Origin: a bacterium
Lineage (GTDB): Bacteria; Bacteroidota; Bacteroidia; Bacteroidales; P3
Direction: 5' to 3'
NCBI GenBank assembly: GCA_014803485.1
Contig: JAAVBQ010000029.1
Span: forward strand, 1-41,219
Length of the DNA: 41,219 bases
Each line of letters opens with the position of its first letter. The first letter of the stretch is position 1. This document shows positions 18,092-26,915 of this stretch, piece after piece. Below the pieces are notes generated by a model. It was not told where the DNA came from. It searched no databases and saw nothing but the letters and a program-made list of their open reading frames with translations. A program made the translations under genes and the position numbers.

Positions 18092-21000
18092 ATGAAAGCG
18101 ATGAAGGCAAGAAGATTTCGATGGTATGTGATGATGGCGGGATGGCTCCTGGCATCGGCCGGACTGCAGGTGCGGGCACAGCATGCACAGGCCGTTCCCT
18201 ACCCTGCCGAAAGCGATCTTCACACACCCTTTCTCGACAGTATCATCAAAACGCTGAGCATAGAGGATATGGCGGCCCAGACCTTGATTCTGCGCACCAA
18301 AGCCGTTCCCACACCCGAATACATCGTCGAAATGCGCCGCCGGCTGGAAAGCCATCCTTTCGGGGGCATCTGTTTTTTCGCAGGGACCACGCCCGATATG
18401 CTCACGCTTCAGAAAGCGTATAAAGCCGCCTCGCGTCTGCCTCTGCTCTTCAGCATAGACGGAGAATTCGGAGCCGGCATGAGGCTCTCCGACCTGCATC
18501 GTTTTCCGCGTCAGCAGACGCTCGGCGCGGTTTCCGACCCGCAACTCATCTACGAAATGGGGCAGGCCGTGGGGCGACAATGCCGTCTTCTGGGCATTCA
18601 GTGGAACTTCCTGCCCGTGGCGGATGTCAACAACAATCCTCTCAACCCCGTCATCAACACCCGCTCGTTCGGAGAAAATCCCTCCGATGTGGCACGCTTG
18701 GCCTCCCTCTATCTGAAAGGTATGCAAAGCGAAGGTGTGATGGGCTCGGTGAAGCATTTTCCGGGACACGGCGACACCAAGACCGATTCGCATCTCGCCC
18801 TCCCGCTCATCGCCCTCGACAAGAATGTCTTGGACAGCATTCACCTTGCCCCTTTCCGGAAACTTATCCAAGAAGGTGTGGAGAGTGTGATGGTAGGGCA
18901 CCTCAATATCCCCGCCTACGATTCGAGCGGACTTCCCGCCAGTCTGAGCCCGCTTGTGGTGACGCGGCTTCTGCGCGAGGAATTAGGCTATCGGGGACTT
19001 ATCGTGACCGATGGTCTGGAAATGCAAGGGGTGCGCAAGACGCTACAATCCTTACCCAACTATAAGGAGACGGGCGAAGGGGCCATCGAGGTGCAGGCGC
19101 TGCGGGCGGGTTGCGACGTACTTCTGCTTCCCAAAAATCCCGAAGCGGCGGTGAAGGCCATCGCCCATGCGGTCAAGACGGGCAAACTGCCGCGCGAAAG
19201 GCTCGAAAACGCCTGCCGCCGCATTCTCTATTATAAATTCTATCCGACGTTCGCCGCCGACTACAATCGCTATCCGAGTGCGGAAACGTTGCACAACCTG
19301 CCCCGTTTCATCGAGGATTCCCTCAACGGCGCCCCCATCCGGGCCCTGCGGCAGGATATCTACGACCATGCCGTAACGGTGATGGACAATATCAACGAAG
19401 TGTTGCCGCTTTCGTCCACCGTCGCGCCCCGCAAAATCGCCCTGCATATAGGCACGGGCGAAGCCGATGAATTTTCCCGGACCTTGGCCGGATTCGACCC
19501 CTCCCTCGAACAGCTCTTTCTGGGCAAGGATTTCAACTATAGCGCGGTGGCTTCCGGCTCGTTGCTCAACCGTCTCAAAGACAAGGATCTCATTCTGCTC
19601 TCGATTACCAACACAAATTACAACCCGAATAAGAATTACGGTATCTCCGAACAGACGCTGCGCCTTTGCAAAGCCCTGCAGGATGTGCAGATTCCGGTAG
19701 TGCTCTGCGTCTTCGCCTCTCCCTACGCCTTATTGTCGTTTTACGATATGCCGCATATTTCGGCGGCCGTGTGCGGTTATCAGGATGTGGACGAAAGCAA
19801 GCGTGCGTGCGCGCGGGTACTCTACGGGGCCCTGCCCGCCACGGGACATCTGCCCGTGCGTGTGGCGAAATACTGGCCGGCGGGTTTCGGCATCACCACT
19901 TCCGCATGGATACTCGATTTCGACCGCACGTATCAGGAGTCGGGACTTTCGTCCGAAACCCGCCGGCGCATCGACTCTCTGGCCACAACGGGACTGGAGC
20001 AAAAAGCCTACCCCGGCTGCCAGATTCTGATTGCCCGGAAAGGCAAGGTAATCTACGACCAATGTTTCGGCACCGCCACCTACGATTCTCTCTCCGCCGC
20101 CGTGCAACCCAACAGTCTCTACGACTTGGCCTCGCTCACCAAAATCCTCGCCACCACGCTGGCCTATATGCGTTTGTATGAGAACGGTGAGATTGCGCTC
20201 GACGAACCGATACGCAACTATCTGCCGCGTTTGGGTCAAACCAACAAGAAACACATCACATTCCGGCAAACCCTGACCCATCAGGCAGGGCTGAAAGCCT
20301 TTATCCCCTACGTAGACCCGGACCTGATGCACAACGGCAAACCGGTCTTCGACAGTGTGTATTCGTCGAACTACCCGCTGCAGGTGGCCGACCGTCTCTT
20401 TCTGATTAAGGACTACGACAAGGAAATCCGCAAACGTATCGACGAAACGCCCGTCAACCCTCGGAGGCCGTATGTATACAGCGACCTCGGTTTCTACTAC
20501 CTCAACGAAGCCCTGCGGAAAATCACCGACACCACGCTGGACGGCTTTGTGGAACGCGAATTCTACGCGCCATTGGGATTGAAGACCTTGGGGTTCCGTC
20601 CGCTCAACCGCTTCCCGCTCTATCAGATTATGCCCACCGAAAACGATACCCTTGTGCGGAAACGCCAGATTCGGGGCTATGTGCACGACCCCTTGGCCGC
20701 CTTTTCGAACGGAGTGGCGGGTTCGGCGGGATTGTTCGGTTGCAGCCGCGATGTGGCGGTAATAGGACAGATGCTGTTGCAGAACGGCTTTTACGGCGGC
20801 ATTCAGTTCTTCGATTCCGCAACGGTCAAAGCTTTCACTTCCTGCCGTTTTTCGCAAGCCGACAACCGCAGGGGCGGAGGATTCGACAAACCGCCTTTCA
20901 AGAAAGACGACCCCTCGCCCACCTGCGCTTCCGCCTCGTCCGAAAGTTTCGGTCACAGCGGCTTCACAGGCACCTATCTGTGGGTAGACCCCTCCCTCGA

Positions 21001-21109
21001 TTTGGTATATGTGTTCCTTTCCAACCGCGTCTATCCCGATTCGCACAACAAGAAGCTGAACGTGCTCGGAATCCGTACCTCCATTCTGGAATTGCTCTAC
21101 GAAGAATAA
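18092..21109 (+). CDS. GH3 (NagZ-like) domain fused to serine beta-lactamase-like domain, secreted
   Basis: ATG at 18092 with signal sequence. GH3 motif GSVKHFPGHGDTKTDSHLALPLI; C-terminal half with SLTK (SxxK), YSD and HSGFTG motifs of class C beta-lactamase-like proteins. Confidence 0.88.
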   Translation: MKAMKARRFRWYVMMAGWLLASAGLQVRAQHAQAVPYPAESDLHTPFLDSIIKTLSIEDMAAQTLILRTKAVPTPEYIVEMRRRLESHPFGGICFFAGTTPDMLTLQKAYKAASRLPLLFSIDGEFGAGMRLSDLHRFPRQQTLGAVSDPQLIYEMGQAVGRQCRLLGIQWNFLPVADVNNNPLNPVINTRSFGENPSDVARLASLYLKGMQSEGVMGSVKHFPGHGDTKTDSHLALPLIALDKNVLDSIHLAPFRKLIQEGVESVMVGHLNIPAYDSSGLPASLSPLVVTRLLREELGYRGLIVTDGLEMQGVRKTLQSLPNYKETGEGAIEVQALRAGCDVLLLPKNPEAAVKAIAHAVKTGKLPRERLENACRRILYYKFYPTFAADYNRYPSAETLHNLPRFIEDSLNGAPIRALRQDIYDHAVTVMDNINEVLPLSSTVAPRKIALHIGTGEADEFSRTLAGFDPSLEQLFLGKDFNYSAVASGSLLNRLKDKDLILLSITNTNYNPNKNYGISEQTLRLCKALQDVQIPVVLCVFASPYALLSFYDMPHISAAVCGYQDVDESKRACARVLYGALPATGHLPVRVAKYWPAGFGITTSAWILDFDRTYQESGLSSETRRRIDSLATTGLEQKAYPGCQILIARKGKVIYDQCFGTATYDSLSAAVQPNSLYDLASLTKILATTLAYMRLYENGEIALDEPIRNYLPRLGQTNKKHITFRQTLTHQAGLKAFIPYVDPDLMHNGKPVFDSVYSSNYPLQVADRLFLIKDYDKEIRKRIDETPVNPRRPYVYSDLGFYYLNEALRKITDTTLDGFVEREFYAPLGLKTLGFRPLNRFPLYQIMPTENDTLVRKRQIRGYVHDPLAAFSNGVAGSAGLFGCSRDVAVIGQMLLQNGFYGGIQFFDSATVKAFTSCRFSQADNRRGGGFDKPPFKKDDPSPTCASASSESFGHSGFTGTYLWVDPSLDLVYVFLSNRVYPDSHNKKLNVLGIRTSILELLYEE

Positions 21110-21225
21110 AGACGCCCCTTTTTTAAAATCTGAAAAGGGTTATGTTTTTTCTATTGAATTTTATTATTATATTTGCACATTGTTAAAAATAGAAATATTT
21201 GATAAGACTATAAACTATTTCAACA

Positions 21226-22086
21226 ATGAAGCGCATATCTATTATTTTAAGTTTTTTGTTTCTATTCCAAATCGTTTATGCCAGTAAACCTAACAAAGCG
21301 ATTTATTTTCCCAATGAAACTAAAAAGGTATTCGGAATAACCTTTGTCAAAGTGGGAGTGGGTACAAAAAAAGAAATAAAGAACAATACCTTCCAATCCT
21401 ACTACATAAGTACGTCTAAGGTGTCGAGGCGCCAATTTGCTTATTTTCTGAATGACATAAAAGCCGAATATGAGCTTGCCGGCATCTATAAAAACGACAT
21501 ATGTTTACTTTCTGATTTTAGATATGTTGGAAAAGGTCCGGTGTCTTGGGACTACAATTCGAAAAAAAATGAATGGACATACACGCCTAAACCTTTGGCA
21601 AATGAACCTGCCGGAATGGTCACTATACTCGGGGCAAACCAGTTTTGCCATTGGCTTCAACAAGAAACAGGGGAAAATGTACGTTTACCTAAACCCATAG
21701 AATATCGTCCAACCTTGCCACAAAATATCAAGAAATATATAAGAAAGAACAAGAAATCATTAAGTATAGAAGATATAGATTTGATTAAATCACTAAACAT
21801 AGAAAATTTGAGTACAGGTACCGAATGGGCACAATACACACCTGGTAGTGCTTATATTATGAGTTATAGCAAAGATTGTCCTAAAGGACTCTACATTCCC
21901 ATGCTCCTTCTTTCTTGTACCGGTGTAGCTACACCTATCACCATACCTATTTTAGCGTTTGTCAAAATTCCCAAGCTGAAGTTCACGTCATTATATTCGT
22001 CCAACGAAAATTCCACATTTCCAACTGCGGAACCCGATCTTGGTTTCCGTCTTGTTATTCCCGCCCCCAATTACTGGGATGATTAA
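21226..22086 (+). CDS. Secreted SUMF1/FGE-sulfatase-domain-like protein
   Basis: Signal peptide; YYISTSKVSRRQFAYFLND, EPAGMVTILGANQFCHWLQQETGENVRLPKPIEY, EPDLGFRLV resemble SUMF1-like domains. Confidence 0.6.
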   Translation: MKRISIILSFLFLFQIVYASKPNKAIYFPNETKKVFGITFVKVGVGTKKEIKNNTFQSYYISTSKVSRRQFAYFLNDIKAEYELAGIYKNDICLLSDFRYVGKGPVSWDYNSKKNEWTYTPKPLANEPAGMVTILGANQFCHWLQQETGENVRLPKPIEYRPTLPQNIKKYIRKNKKSLSIEDIDLIKSLNIENLSTGTEWAQYTPGSAYIMSYSKDCPKGLYIPMLLLSCTGVATPITIPILAFVKIPKLKFTSLYSSNENSTFPTAEPDLGFRLVIPAPNYWDD

Positions 22087-22132
22087 TACACAATATATAA
22101 AACAATAAAATTCATTCTATTACAAGCTTTTC

Positions 22133-22159
22133 AAAAGGTCACCAAGTTGGTGACCTTTT
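22133..22159 (+). terminator. Intrinsic terminator
   Basis: AAAAGGTCACC-AAGTT-GGTGACCTTTT (11-bp perfect stem) followed by T-rich sequence. Confidence 0.85.
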
Positions 22160-22205
22160 TTGTGAAATACCAACAATTCTCAGACCGAACCCCTGTGGTT
22201 CCACC

Positions 22206-22240
22206 GGGCTGAAAGAATTGCCAAATTTTCCTTACCTTCG
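22206..22240 (+). repeat. 35-bp direct repeat copy 1, upstream of yhcG-like gene
   Basis: GGGCTGAAAGAATTGCCAAATTTTCCTTACCTTCG; 34/35 identical to copy 2. Confidence 0.9.
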
Positions 22241-22289
22241 TGAGGTATTCGCAGGACAGGACATTACTATGTCTGTACCATAACGAAGG

Positions 22290-23396
22290 ATGAGAGATAT
22301 GGACGATAAACCAACATTTGTATATCGGGACGGAATGTTGTCGGACACGAGATATGTAGAATGGCTATCTGATGTAAAGGCTCGCTTCCGCCAAAGTCAG
22401 ATTAAAGCCTCTATCCGCGTCAATACAGCTATGCTTGAATTCTATTGGGGTGTCGGAAGGGACTTGGTAGCATTACGTGCAGAAGAACGTTGGGGAGCAG
22501 GCGTGGTGAAACAGTTTGCCCTCGATATGCGTCAGGCTTTTCCATCAATAACCGGCTTCTCGGACTCCAATGTCAAGTACATGAAGCAATGGTATTCGTT
22601 CTATTTTGAAGGTGTTACAAAAAGCCAGCAGCCTGTTGGCCAAATAAAAAAAGAAAAAAGCCAGCAACCTACTGACCAATTGGAAATGCCCGAAATCTTC
22701 GGTCACGTGCCTTGGTTTCATCATGTGCATATCATTTCCAAATGCCAATCTCTTGACGAGGCTTTATTTTATATCAACAAAGTAGCTGAAGAGGGGTGGA
22801 GTCGCAGCATACTTGAAAACAAGATTGCGTCCAACTTTTTCCTATCTCAAGGTGCGGCCGTTACCAACTTTGAACGTACATTGCCTTCATCACAAAATTC
22901 ATTGGCCAAAGAAATGCTGAAGGACCCCTATCACTTTGATTTCTTGTCTATGAAGGCTGAATATGACGAGCGTGATTTGGAAGAAGCGCTTGTAGCCAAC
23001 ATAACCCAGTTTTTATTGGAATTGGGCAAGGGCTTCTCTTTCGTGGGACGACAAATGGAGTTGCAGATGCCCGGAGGACAGACTTTCTTTCCCGATTTGG
23101 TGTTTTATCATATTCCGCAACACAGGTATGTCATCATAGAGTTGAAAACGGTAAAATACATTCCGGAGTTTGCCGGCAAACTCAACTTCTATGTCACGGC
23201 AGTCGATGCGTTGCTCCGCGGAGAGGGGGATAATCCCTCCGTGGGGCTGATTATCTGCAAATCCACAGACAAAACCATCGTGGAATGGTCTTTAAAGGAC
23301 ATCAATAAGCCCTTGGGGGTAGCCACCTACCAATTACAGGAAGTGGTTGACCGCACAATGGCAGAACTGGAACTGAGAACAAAGAAATTCTTATAA
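22290..23396 (+). CDS. DUF1016/YhcG-type PDDEXK nuclease domain protein
   Basis: N-terminal YVEWLSDVKARFRQSQIKASIRVNTAMLEFYWGVGRDL; C-terminal GKGFSFVGRQMELQMPGGQTFFPDLVFYHIPQHRYVIIELKTVKYIPEFAGKLNFYVTAVD (PD-(D/E)xK). Confidence 0.88.
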   Translation: MRDMDDKPTFVYRDGMLSDTRYVEWLSDVKARFRQSQIKASIRVNTAMLEFYWGVGRDLVALRAEERWGAGVVKQFALDMRQAFPSITGFSDSNVKYMKQWYSFYFEGVTKSQQPVGQIKKEKSQQPTDQLEMPEIFGHVPWFHHVHIISKCQSLDEALFYINKVAEEGWSRSILENKIASNFFLSQGAAVTNFERTLPSSQNSLAKEMLKDPYHFDFLSMKAEYDERDLEEALVANITQFLLELGKGFSFVGRQMELQMPGGQTFFPDLVFYHIPQHRYVIIELKTVKYIPEFAGKLNFYVTAVDALLRGEGDNPSVGLIICKSTDKTIVEWSLKDINKPLGVATYQLQEVVDRTMAELELRTKKFL

Positions 23397-23459
23397 AGGA
23401 TTCACTCTGCGGAAAGGTTCTGCCACAAAACACAAGAGCCGTTTTTCTGAAATCTCGCT

Positions 23460-23494
23460 GGGCTGAAAGGATTGCCAAATTTTCCTTACCTTCG
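23460..23494 (+). repeat. 35-bp direct repeat copy 2, upstream of pdxS
   Basis: GGGCTGAAAGGATTGCCAAATTTTCCTTACCTTCG; contains a TAccTTcG -7-like element. Confidence 0.9.
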
Positions 23495-23559
23495 CAAGTA
23501 ATTGAGGCGCACGTTGCGTCTCACCTAGCACAACTAAAATTATAAAATTAACTGCAATT

Positions 23560-24450
23560 ATGAAAAATACGAAAGCAAACGATTGGCAAGTGAAAGTGGG
23601 TCTTGCCGAAATGTTGAAGAATGGGGTGATTATGGATGTTACCGATGTGGAACAGGCCAAAATCGCCGAGGATGCCGGTGCCATAGCCGTAATGGCTTTG
23701 GAGCGTGTGCCTTCCGATATTCGTAAACAAGGTGGCGTGGCGCGTATGAGCGATCCGAAAATGATTAAGGAAATCAAGAAGGCGGTGAGCATCCCCGTTA
23801 TGGCCAAATGCCGTATCGGACACTTCGCCGAAGCACAGATCCTGCAGGCTTTGGGTATCGACTTTATTGACGAGAGCGAGGTTCTCACGCCCGCCGATGA
23901 AGAATTCCACATTCACAAACACGATTTTAAGATTCCGTTTGTGTGCGGTTGCCGCAATTTGGGTGAAGCCTTGCGCCGCATAGGCGAAGGTGCGGCGATG
24001 ATGCGTACCAAGGGCGAGGCCGGAACGGGAAATATCGTGGAAGCCGTGCGCCACATACGCGCCTTGATGAACGGCATCCACCGTCTGCAAGGTTGCAGCA
24101 AGGAAGAGTTGATGACCGAAGCCAAGAACCTCGGCGCTCCCTACGATTTGGTATGCTATGTGGCCGAACACGGCAAACTGCCCGTTCCCAATTTCTCCGC
24201 CGGTGGCGTAGCCACCCCCGCCGACGCGGCCTTGATGCGTCAGCTGGGTGCCGAATCGGTATTCGTAGGCTCGGGTATCTTCAAATCGTCCAACCCCAAG
24301 AAAGTGGCCAAGGCGATTGTGGAAGCCACCACGCATTACGACAACCCCGACAAGTTGGCCAAGCTGAGCGAAAATCTGGGCGAACCCATGCACGGCATCG
24401 ATGTCCGTCAATTAGGCGAAAACGAGCTTTTTGCAGGAAGAGGCTGGTAA
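23560..24450 (+). CDS. pdxS: Pyridoxal 5'-phosphate synthase lyase subunit PdxS
   Basis: [56 protein letters not shown]... Confidence 0.96.
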   Translation: MKNTKANDWQVKVGLAEMLKNGVIMDVTDVEQAKIAEDAGAIAVMALERVPSDIRKQGGVARMSDPKMIKEIKKAVSIPVMAKCRIGHFAEAQILQALGIDFIDESEVLTPADEEFHIHKHDFKIPFVCGCRNLGEALRRIGEGAAMMRTKGEAGTGNIVEAVRHIRALMNGIHRLQGCSKEELMTEAKNLGAPYDLVCYVAEHGKLPVPNFSAGGVATPADAALMRQLGAESVFVGSGIFKSSNPKKVAKAIVEATTHYDNPDKLAKLSENLGEPMHGIDVRQLGENELFAGRGW

Positions 24451-24466
24451 GGTATAAGAAATTCGG

Positions 24467-25030
24467 ATGAAGACAATCGGTGTTTTAGGAATTCAGGGTG
24501 CGATAGAAAAGCACCTGGAAAGCGTGGCCGCCATAGGCTGCAAAGGGCTTTGGGTCAAAACCGCCGCCGACCTGAAGAAGATCGACGGCATCATTTTGCC
24601 CGGAGGCGAAAGTACCTCCATCGGCAAGCAACTGGAATGGTTCGGCATGATGAATCCTTTGCGCGAAGCTATCGCGCAGGGCCTGCCCGCATTCGGCACC
24701 TGTGCCGGCATGATTCTGTTGGCCAAAGATATCGAGGCCTGCACACAGGCCCGCATCGGCCTGATGGACATTACCGTACGCCGCAATGCCTACGGCTCTC
24801 AACTGGACAGTTTCATCACCGACCTGCAGGTGAAAGGCATCCAAGGCAAGATTCCCGCCGTATTCATCCGTGCGCCCCGCATCGAAAAATGCGGCAGGAA
24901 CGTGGAGATTCTCGCTTCGCATAAAGACCACCCTGTGTTGGTGCGCCAAAAGAACATGATGGCGGCAAGCTTTCACCCCGAACTGACCGAAGACACCCGC
25001 CTGCACGCTTGTTTTGGCCAAATGCTGTAA
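24467..25030 (+). CDS. pdxT: Pyridoxal 5'-phosphate synthase glutaminase subunit PdxT
   Basis: IGVLGIQGAIEKHLESV..GIILPGGESTSIGKQLEWFGM..PAFGTCAGMILLAKDI. Confidence 0.96.
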   Translation: MKTIGVLGIQGAIEKHLESVAAIGCKGLWVKTAADLKKIDGIILPGGESTSIGKQLEWFGMMNPLREAIAQGLPAFGTCAGMILLAKDIEACTQARIGLMDITVRRNAYGSQLDSFITDLQVKGIQGKIPAVFIRAPRIEKCGRNVEILASHKDHPVLVRQKNMMAASFHPELTEDTRLHACFGQML

Positions 25031-25031
25031 G

Positions 25032-25991
25032 ATGTTTAACCGAAGATACATACGCGAAAAGGTAGTGCAAGCCTACTACGGCTTTGCACAAGGAGGTTGC
25101 GAGAGCGCCCTTTCCTGTCAGAAAAATTTTCTGACAGGTCTGGATCAGACCGCGCAACTCTACTATTATCAACTTGGATTTGTCGTGACGTTGGCCGACT
25201 ATGCCGCCGAACAATACAGACAGGCCAAGGAACGCGGTATCCGCTCGCAGAAACTTCTGGAAGGACTGCGGATGATGGCCGAGAACGCCGCCATAGAGAA
25301 ACTCCGTCGCGACAGCGTGCTCAAAACCAAAACCGCCGAATACCGATTCGATACCCAAGCCCTTCACGACTTGGCCAAGTCCGTTTACGAAAGCCTTTTC
25401 CTCAACCAAGGCGAAGGTTCCGTGGCGGGACGTATGCAAGCCGACACTTCCGACGAAGACCCGTTCCTGCACCATCGCGAATTTTTGCGCCGTCTCTACA
25501 AACGCAAGATTTCCGATCATCCCGCGTTACGGGCCTATTGTGAGGAACATTCCCTCTACTGGGAAGCGGACTACGAATCGGCCTGCTTTTGGGCCTACAC
25601 CACGCTCGCCCGCATGGAAGAAGAAAATGAAACGGGCATCGACGAAGGCTGGACTGTGGACGACGAGGTGGTGACCTTCGGGAAAACCTTGCTCGAGAAA
25701 ACGCTTCTTCATCACGACACCTACAACCGGTATGTGGCCGAAAGCCTCGAAAACTGGCGGCAGGAACGCATAGGAATCACAGAAAGCGTGCTGTTGTGTG
25801 TGGCGGTGAGCGAAATGATAAATTTCCCCTCCATTCCCATCAAGGTGAGCCTGAACGAATATATCGAGCTTTCGAAGCATTTTTGTTCGAAAGACAGTGC
25901 GGCCTTCGTGAACGGAGTGCTCAACAAGGTAGCCGGGAAACTCAAGGAAGAGAAAGTGATTAAAAAAAGTGGCCGGGGCCTGATTGGATGA
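25032..25991 (+). CDS. nusB: Transcription antitermination factor NusB (Bacteroidetes long form)
   Basis: MFNRRYIREKVVQAYYGFAQG...; C-terminal MINFPSIPIKVSLNEYIELSKHFCSKDSAAFVNGVLNKV is a NusB signature. Confidence 0.9.
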   Translation: MFNRRYIREKVVQAYYGFAQGGCESALSCQKNFLTGLDQTAQLYYYQLGFVVTLADYAAEQYRQAKERGIRSQKLLEGLRMMAENAAIEKLRRDSVLKTKTAEYRFDTQALHDLAKSVYESLFLNQGEGSVAGRMQADTSDEDPFLHHREFLRRLYKRKISDHPALRAYCEEHSLYWEADYESACFWAYTTLARMEEENETGIDEGWTVDDEVVTFGKTLLEKTLLHHDTYNRYVAESLENWRQERIGITESVLLCVAVSEMINFPSIPIKVSLNEYIELSKHFCSKDSAAFVNGVLNKVAGKLKEEKVIKKSGRGLIG

Positions 25992-26020
25992 GGATTATTA
26001 ACCCTAAATTATAATTGACT

Positions 26021-26338
26021 ATGTATTTGATGAACATTATGTTGCAAGCTCCCGCCAACGGTGGAGGCATGTGGCAGCAAATTATGATGATTGCCCTGAT
26101 TCTGGTGATTTTCTATTTCTTTCTGATTCGTCCGCAGATGAAACGCAGCAAGGAAGCCAAGAAATTCCGCGACAGCCTGCAGAAAGGTCAGAAAATCGTG
26201 ACCATAGGCGGTATTCACGGAAAAATCGTGGAAATCGACGAAAACACCGTGACGATTCAAGTGGAGAACGAAGGCCGTCTGCGCATGGAAAAGAGCGCGA
26301 TTGCCTCGAGCGCCACCGAGCAACTTCCCAATGCTTAA
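26021..26338 (+). CDS. yajC: Preprotein translocase subunit YajC
   Basis: MMIALILVIFYFFLIRPQMKRSKEAKKFRDSLQKGQKIVTIGGIHGKI. Confidence 0.93.
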   Translation: MYLMNIMLQAPANGGGMWQQIMMIALILVIFYFFLIRPQMKRSKEAKKFRDSLQKGQKIVTIGGIHGKIVEIDENTVTIQVENEGRLRMEKSAIASSATEQLPNA

Positions 26339-26915
26339 AATCGGTCTTACCGGAGGTATGGGCTGCGGCAAATCTGTCGTAGCCCATATTTTTTCTTCTT
26401 TAGGCGTGGCGGTATACGATGCCGACAGCCGCGCCAAGGAAATCTCGGCTTTGCCTTCCACCCGCACCGCAATAGCTTCACTTTTCGGTGAAGAAGCTTC
26501 TCGAAACCGCAAAATCTTGGCGGAAAAAGTGTTCACTCATCCCGAAGAATTGGCCAAACTCAATGCTCTCCTGCACCCGTTGGTGATGGAAGATTGCAAG
26601 AGGTGGTTCTATGATTTGGCCGCACGCGAGGACTACACCGCTCCTTATGCCGTGGCCGAGGCGGCGATTTTGTTCGAAAGCGGCATGGAGAAACTTTTTG
26701 ATTTTATCGTGACGGTAGAGGCACCGCAGCAGGTGCAGATTGCACGCGCCATGAAACGCGACGGCTCCACCCGCGAACAGGTTCTCGCCCGTCTTTCCCG
26801 CCAGCTCCCCTCCGAAATCCGCCGCCAAAAGGCGGATGCCGTTCTCCTCAACGACTCCATCCATCCCATTCTCCCGGATGTACTGAATCTCGATAAGGAA
26901 TTCCGTCTTAAATAA
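26331..26915 (+). CDS. coaE: Dephospho-CoA kinase
   Basis: MLKIGLTGGMGCGKSVVAHIFSSLGVAVYDADSRAKE; overlaps the yajC stop. Confidence 0.93.
   Translation: MLKIGLTGGMGCGKSVVAHIFSSLGVAVYDADSRAKEISALPSTRTAIASLFGEEASRNRKILAEKVFTHPEELAKLNALLHPLVMEDCKRWFYDLAAREDYTAPYAVAEAAILFESGMEKLFDFIVTVEAPQQVQIARAMKRDGSTREQVLARLSRQLPSEIRRQKADAVLLNDSIHPILPDVLNLDKEFRLK

Noticed and set aside
19730-21046. 438-aa antisense ORF opposite the GH3/beta-lactamase gene
   Set aside because: Shadow ORF without a family signal.
22191-22208. Small hairpin GTGG-TT-CCAC before the first 35-bp repeat as an independent terminator
   Set aside because: Short stem, no T-run, and a strong terminator already exists at 22133-22159.
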